From: Sarcocystis neurona
Taxonomy: Eukaryota; Apicomplexa; Conoidasida; Eucoccidiorida; Sarcocystidae
DNA: 64,000 nt
NCBI GenBank assembly: GCA_000727475.1
Contig: KL647297.1
Span: 3,533,582-3,597,581 of the forward strand
Reading direction: 5' to 3'
The notes under the pieces were generated by a model. It ran no database searches and was not told the DNA's origin. It saw nothing but the letters and a program-made list of their open reading frames with translations. Positions 37,870 through 64,000 of this stretch are shown in pieces (position 1 is the stretch's first letter; each line of letters begins with the position of its first letter). Both the position numbers and the translations under genes were made by a program.

Positions 37870-40581
37870 TCATTAGTCGTTTTTGACATAGCTCAATGCG
37901 TATTAAGCTTAACTGTTGAGCGTTTGGCTGAATGCTTACTTCCTGTGGCAAAGTGAGTAGTGCTTCTCCGAATGCCACGGCGTGATCACCAGGTAAAGGA
38001 CTCTGCCGCACAACCGTCGACAACTCTCCTGTTAGCCTGGGACGCCACAATTCTTGGTATTCGGCTGCTGATTCACGCATTCGCTGTAAATCGGCCCTTG
38101 CGCGTGTTCTGCTGTCGGGAGCAACCGGTGCAAAGGATAGAAGAGGACAGTGGAACGGAATGAGAAGCCGCAGTGGGTCTGTCTATCTGCTGGCCCTCGC
38201 CATGCCTACGCCGAACGCTCGTGTCCTGTTGGCTGCAGGTGTGCCACTCGGTCTCCCCTTTCATCGCCACGCAGACGCAGGGCAATTCTCGTGCACGCTG
38301 CCGGATTCAAACATTGACATTTGTATGCTTTTATAAGTCAGACACAGATCCGCACACGTGTAGCTTCAAATAATACATTTGACACCTGAACTTTTGAGAC
38401 ATATACCGGAACAGGACAAGTGATAGTCTGCTTCGTTTTATTTCACGTGATTGTGTCCATGTACTTTAGCATGACTTCCACCGACGCACGCAATCAAACG
38501 GAAAAAAGTCGGTCAAGGCATGTATGCAACATGAAGATCCGCAATGGAGATCTAGGTGTGATGCACACACACCAAACGGGTAGAGTTTGAGCGTACCAGT
38601 AGAAGGCTTAGAGTTCTCAAGGCGCCGCATGGAGACCTTCCCGCTTACGACGCCGTAGCACCGGCTTCCCCTGAGAGACTGGAACATTATGATGAACCCA
38701 GGTGCTAGACGCGGGTCGAGGCTGGAACTCTTCGGACGCACACCTTCGAACAGTTGTTATGAATCTTTGTGGGACTATTTTTCGCATCAGTTCGGAATGC
38801 AATAATGGCATTGTAGATGGGCTGTCCCCGGCTTTAAGCCTATTTGGGCAAGTGACCGCCATTGTCTTGATCTTGACACGTGCAGCTTTTTGTTCCTGAG
38901 GGAATCGTGCCGGTGAGTACATGGGCGGAGACAGGCACAATCAGGCTCAACCTATGATTTTGAGAGAACCAATTTCGCATCTCCAGTTGTTAGCTGCCGA
39001 AGACCCTTGGCGTGGAATGGTGAAGTGATTTCACGTCGACACACTCACACAAACAATTGGCGCCAATGCTCTGACATCCACATTGACATGTATTTTCATT
39101 CCTCAGGTGCCCACACACATGTCGTCGTCTTACGCGCACGGGACTAAAATCATACGTGTGCACTGCCGTATTGACGTTCCGCAACTACTGATAAAGGTGT
39201 CTACAATTCAACAGCGTAAAAAAGTGCTGTGCTTCACAGGACGAACAACGCATCCGTACACCCGTAGGCGTCATTGTTGTGTCCACACTTATTTAGAAGC
39301 AACTCGAGCGACAGCTACATTCGTCGTTATGTGTAAATAATTGTGAATTCGGACATGATGACCTCTTCATGCTTATTGCTGGTGCGGTATCCCCTGTGCA
39401 GAAATTCCCGGAGGGCACGCAGGAAGCCGCTGTGAATATTCTCACGCGTCGTGCCGGATCATAGGGAGCAGCGCAGGAATGTGGAACTTCACGCATATGA
39501 TACGCATTTGTACTTTGTGCCGACACACTACGTGAAAATGAATTTCAAACTTTTGCATTTGACCCTGCCGCCGATGTTGTAGAACCAAACTCGAAGTACG
39601 CGTTAATTTACCTGCCAACTCTGCGTCGCATGTGCACACCTGTGTAGTTAGATGTCAGAAGTCTGCCCGCGGTTAAAACGAGGCCACCGTGTCGCATTGA
39701 CGCCACGTAGGGCCGATCCACATCTTCCGTGCAAGCACGGGCAGTGCTGCACGTGTGGACGACATGGTGCATCTGTACATAGAAATTGGGTGTATGCAAA
39801 CCAGTGTATCGGCTGTAGTAGATGGGAAGAAGGTACAAGGTGCGTCTCAGCGTGCAGTGCAACTGTTCCTTGTGTAGGCCGTAACGGGTGCGCAGTTGAG
39901 TGTACCGACACCGTTAACATACGCCAGATTGCCCTGCCCATTTAAGATGTCCCATTCCGGCTCGAAAACAGTCCGTCTCAGACTCTTCTCTGGTCCAGAA
40001 GCCTTGGTTCTGGAATACGACTACAACGTTACTGAGAACACACGTTGTCTGAACTGCGTGCGCTCGCGCGTTTGCGGTGGCACTACGGTTTATAGTTCCT
40101 GTCAATGCGACAGCGCGGCGTAGCCGCCCTCCCTTCACACTCGGGTGCTCTCCACCTTAGCGACAAAAACCTTCATCCCTCCGTCCCAGACCAATTTCCT
40201 GCGAAGTCGGGTCTGCTTAGCCCTTCCTGCAAGTGTGTACCCACAGCGGAAGGGGAAGCTTACGAGCTCGTGCCAAGCGCAGCTGTGCGGCTCGTCCCTT
40301 GACACTGGGCGTGTACTGCAGGAACAGGGGCATGCGTGTGTCAGTCCATAGAATCGAAGGAAGGCACAGAGCCATGCGGCTACATCCTGAGACGGTGCAT
40401 AAGCTAAATCCGTCTCAATGAATATGGTTGCTATTCAAAGGGTTGTATAGTGCATTCTTCGTCAGTATCTCCTTATGCTGAAAATTCGTATGAGGGGGTT
40501 TCCTGCAGAAGCTTGCAAGTGCACATACTCTAGACGCTTGACGGGGTATATGATTTACTACGCCAGGGAAGAAGTTGTTGA

Positions 40582-40878
40582 ATGGAAAAGTGTGCTATTT
40601 TTCTGACGACGTCCACTGTCTTTAAAAAATTCGCTGTAGAAACTACCGGATTTGCATACGCCCATGCGCTAACGCAACACTGCGACGGAAAGAAGTATTC
40701 TATGGTGCTTGAGCTGTCGGGTGGTGTGCATCACGCGCTAAGGACGGTTATGGCCTACATTGGGTTGACGTGCAGACCGCGTACTTTGTGGGTGACCTGC
40801 CCTTTCAAAAAGAAGGGCAGTTACAAACTTGATAGGTGTCTCTATTACGTGTTCGCCAACTTAGACATACACAAGTAG
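40582..40878 (+). mobile_element. Decayed Ty3/gypsy-like RNase H fragment
   Basis: A 98-codon frame contains FKKFAVETTGFAYAHALTQ followed by a DGK. Ty3/gypsy RNase H domains begin 'F.K.F.VETDAS.FA.GAVL.Q...DGK', so the spacing from FKKF to DGK is nearly that of a functional domain. The catalytic Asp of TDAS is lost (ETTGF) and homology fades after about 45 residues, which suggests a frame or content change. No flanking LTR was identified. It is the clearest retroelement fossil of the window, but it rests on one motif block. Confidence 0.42.
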
Positions 40879-42160
40879 ACATGACACTGTTGAGAACATG
40901 GAGAAACATTACGCGCAATTTGGGTAAATTATTATCGGGGCAAAGAATCTTCTTCATTATTGATATTGATTACCTGGACCGTCACGACAAAACAGCAGGA
41001 GCGGCAGCGAGCGGCACAATAGCAGCACCGGCAAGACAACAGGAACTACTTCGCTACTAGCACTGGAAAGGAGAATAGAATCGGCATTATTTCTACACAC
41101 CCTCATGGAGAGTTGCCACTGGCATCAGCGGTTCGACTATGGCAACGGCTGCAACAGCACCTGTATACGAGTTCACACAGGTGAAACGACACAAAGTTCG
41201 CAGGTGCACGTCTCTCATATCGAACGTGTACAGTAAACGCTTCTATGTCTCTCCTCCGCCTCTGGATATTCTTGAAGAGAAAGTGTGCTCTAGTTCAAGG
41301 AATTAAACAATAAATAGTGTGGTCCAGTTGGTCTTGTGCACTCTCAAGTGATGAGCCGGATGGGCGCATATCTAAATATCCAACGCGCCGAATCCATTCA
41401 CACATGTATATATGTTCACATTTACGTACACACCGTGCACGACTGCGTCTCTATACAGACAATAAATGTCCGGGAACGTGCGCAGCTGCGCAGTTACGGC
41501 TATACAGCTTCCACTGCGACATACGGAAGGGGGGAAAGTGCGTGGGTCATCGCGATGACACATTACAGCATGTTTCACGTCACTCGAGAATCATCTCGTT
41601 CGTTCTAGCGCGCCTGTGCACAGATTTTCTGAGGCGGGGCCGGCCTTCTCATTTACAACTCAAGTTGTAGGAGGTGTTGCGTCAGGCTGTAGACGCGCAA
41701 ATTTATCAGTTGAGCACCTTCAGTCTACATCCGTTGCCCCACGGCACAATTCTACACGTCCAGTACGTACGCGCGGGCCACACACACACACACACACACA
41801 AATACACCTGTGCACGTCCTGGACAGTTGTACGCGCGCACGCGTAGATCTGTACTTACGTAAGGATCTACATGCGTGTGCCTATACGGTACACACGGAGA
41901 TACTTGTGGGTGTGGACTCAGTTCTGATAGTACAAGTCGTTTCATGTAGGAGAGTTCTGCACTGCAACGCGCTTATTCGGGAAGACATTCACGAAATCGT
42001 ATAAACCCCCAGCACCAGCTTTTTGAGCACACAGTCCGTGGAACCACTCGTGGCTCCTCACGCGACGCACCTACACTCGCACGGGTACACAGCACAAAAA
42101 AGTCTGCTGTTATCCTCTCTGGCTGTGGATGTATTTCTTGACGCGCCTGCAGAAGCTTCA

Positions 42161-63203
<21,043 letters not shown>

Positions 63204-64000
63204 CTGCAAAGCAGCAAAGCAGCTCACGCAGTTGGCCAGCCTTTCTTCTTCACTCCGTCAGAATATGTGTACATTCACATATAAACGTGCACGTACGTGT
63301 TCCCCTATCAAACCATCCATATATCTACACATTCACACATATACATACATATGTATATATACATACATACATACATACATTTAGTATTGACACTAATGTA
63401 GAAGAACCCCCCTCCCGCAGGGGTCGTGGACAGTTGATGAAGTAGAAGTACCGTAGGAAACGTGCAGAGCAAATCATCCAGAGGGACGTCGGTGACCATT
63501 TCCGGTGTACGTACGCCCCGCAGGACGGCAGACGTCCCGCCCCACACCTTTTCTGCAAGTCGCTCATTATCACCACGTGGAGAATTCACCGAAAGCATTC
63601 ACTACGTCGTCTGGAGAAACTCCCCCTCCCCACAGCGGCAGTGTTACGCACGCATATCAGACTCTGCGTCTCCCCTCTCTGCGTCTCTCTGTCTCCGCGT
63701 CTCCCTCCGCAGCAGCAGACACACACGTAAGAGACGGCCGCAGCCGAGAAGAAGTCTCGAAGCAAAACTTGGGAAAACAGCGTCATTGGCACTGCAGGGC
63801 AGGCAGCAGCATACTTCCCCTGCCCCTCCCCCGCCTTCCACGCAGAAGACGCTCTCTTAAAAGCCGTAGCATCGCCGCTCCAAGAGGCGGCCTGAAGACG
63901 TAGTAGCACAGCAGTCGAAGTTAGTACGTGGATCTACTGACGAGATTATTCAAGTGCCGTCACACAAGTATTCCCCTTCCCCCTTCCCCTCCTCCCTCCC
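63204..64000. other. Right end of window; possible further upstream exon of the kinase
   Basis: After a TA/CATA microsatellite (63340-63380), a minus-strand frame at 63891-63815 (acceptor CTTCAG, donor GTATGC) encodes about 25 residues (SWSGDATAFKRASSAW), which could be an earlier FAT or HEAT-type exon, but its phase does not join the exon at 63203. The window ends in a T/C-run (63970-64000) of CCCTTCCCC type. Confidence 0.3.

Larger units (their letters stand above)
36920..42160. other. Repeat-poor intergenic block, no intact gene
   Basis: Between about 36.9 kb and the end of the kinase gene, the sequence loses CAG and TA repeats, apart from a 15-base G run (37855-37869) and a CA run (41780-41800). 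Frames are short on both strands. One fragment resembles a retroelement RNase H (40582-40878). I recognise nothing else; 38.4-40.4 kb has scattered frames of 60-107 codons without a family motif. Confidence 0.5.

Overview
Organism. The window is nuclear DNA of a eukaryote with many introns, most likely an apicomplexan of the coccidian genus Eimeria or a close relative. This is an inference from three things: dense CAG/GCA/AGC trinucleotide runs that put Ala, Gln and Ser tracts inside otherwise conserved proteins; long introns packed with TA, TATG, CTAT and CA microsatellites; and long repeat-poor stretches that hold only decayed retroelement-like sequence. I saw no bacterial operons, tRNA, rRNA or CRISPR array. 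One 485-base run of N (7679-8163) is an assembly gap. Layout. Three genes can be identified from conserved protein motifs, and their exons join in phase at GT/AG sites. (1) 5.8-18.2 kb, plus strand: a six-exon gene for PTPA, the activator of protein phosphatase 2A, greatly enlarged by low-complexity inserts. (2) 26.0-31.4 kb, minus strand: a Lag1/TLC-family ceramide synthase in about six exons, in which the active-site His-His pair is replaced by Leu-Cys. (3) 42.2-63.2 kb, minus strand, 5' end beyond the window: a PI3K-related protein kinase (PIKK), closest to ATR by its motifs, with FAT, kinase and FATC domains spread over at least 15 exons. A fourth, unidentified minus-strand gene probably lies at about 32.0-34.2 kb, immediately upstream of the ceramide synthase. 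PTPA and the ceramide synthase are convergent; the three right-hand genes all read leftward. Spaces between genes. 1-5.8 kb is microsatellite and stop-riddled sequence that grades into a pyrimidine-rich leader before PTPA. 18.2-26.0 kb and 36.9-42.2 kb are repeat-poor and have no intact gene; each holds an ORF fragment that resembles the RNase H region of Ty3/gypsy-type retroelements, too decayed to be active. How the genes relate. PTPA (phosphatase biogenesis), an ATR-like kinase (DNA-damage checkpoint) and a ceramide synthase (sphingolipid synthesis) are housekeeping functions; nothing in the sequence makes them a co-regulated cluster. Coordinates of exons were worked out by hand from splice-site phase and family motifs; no alignment or transcript data were available.
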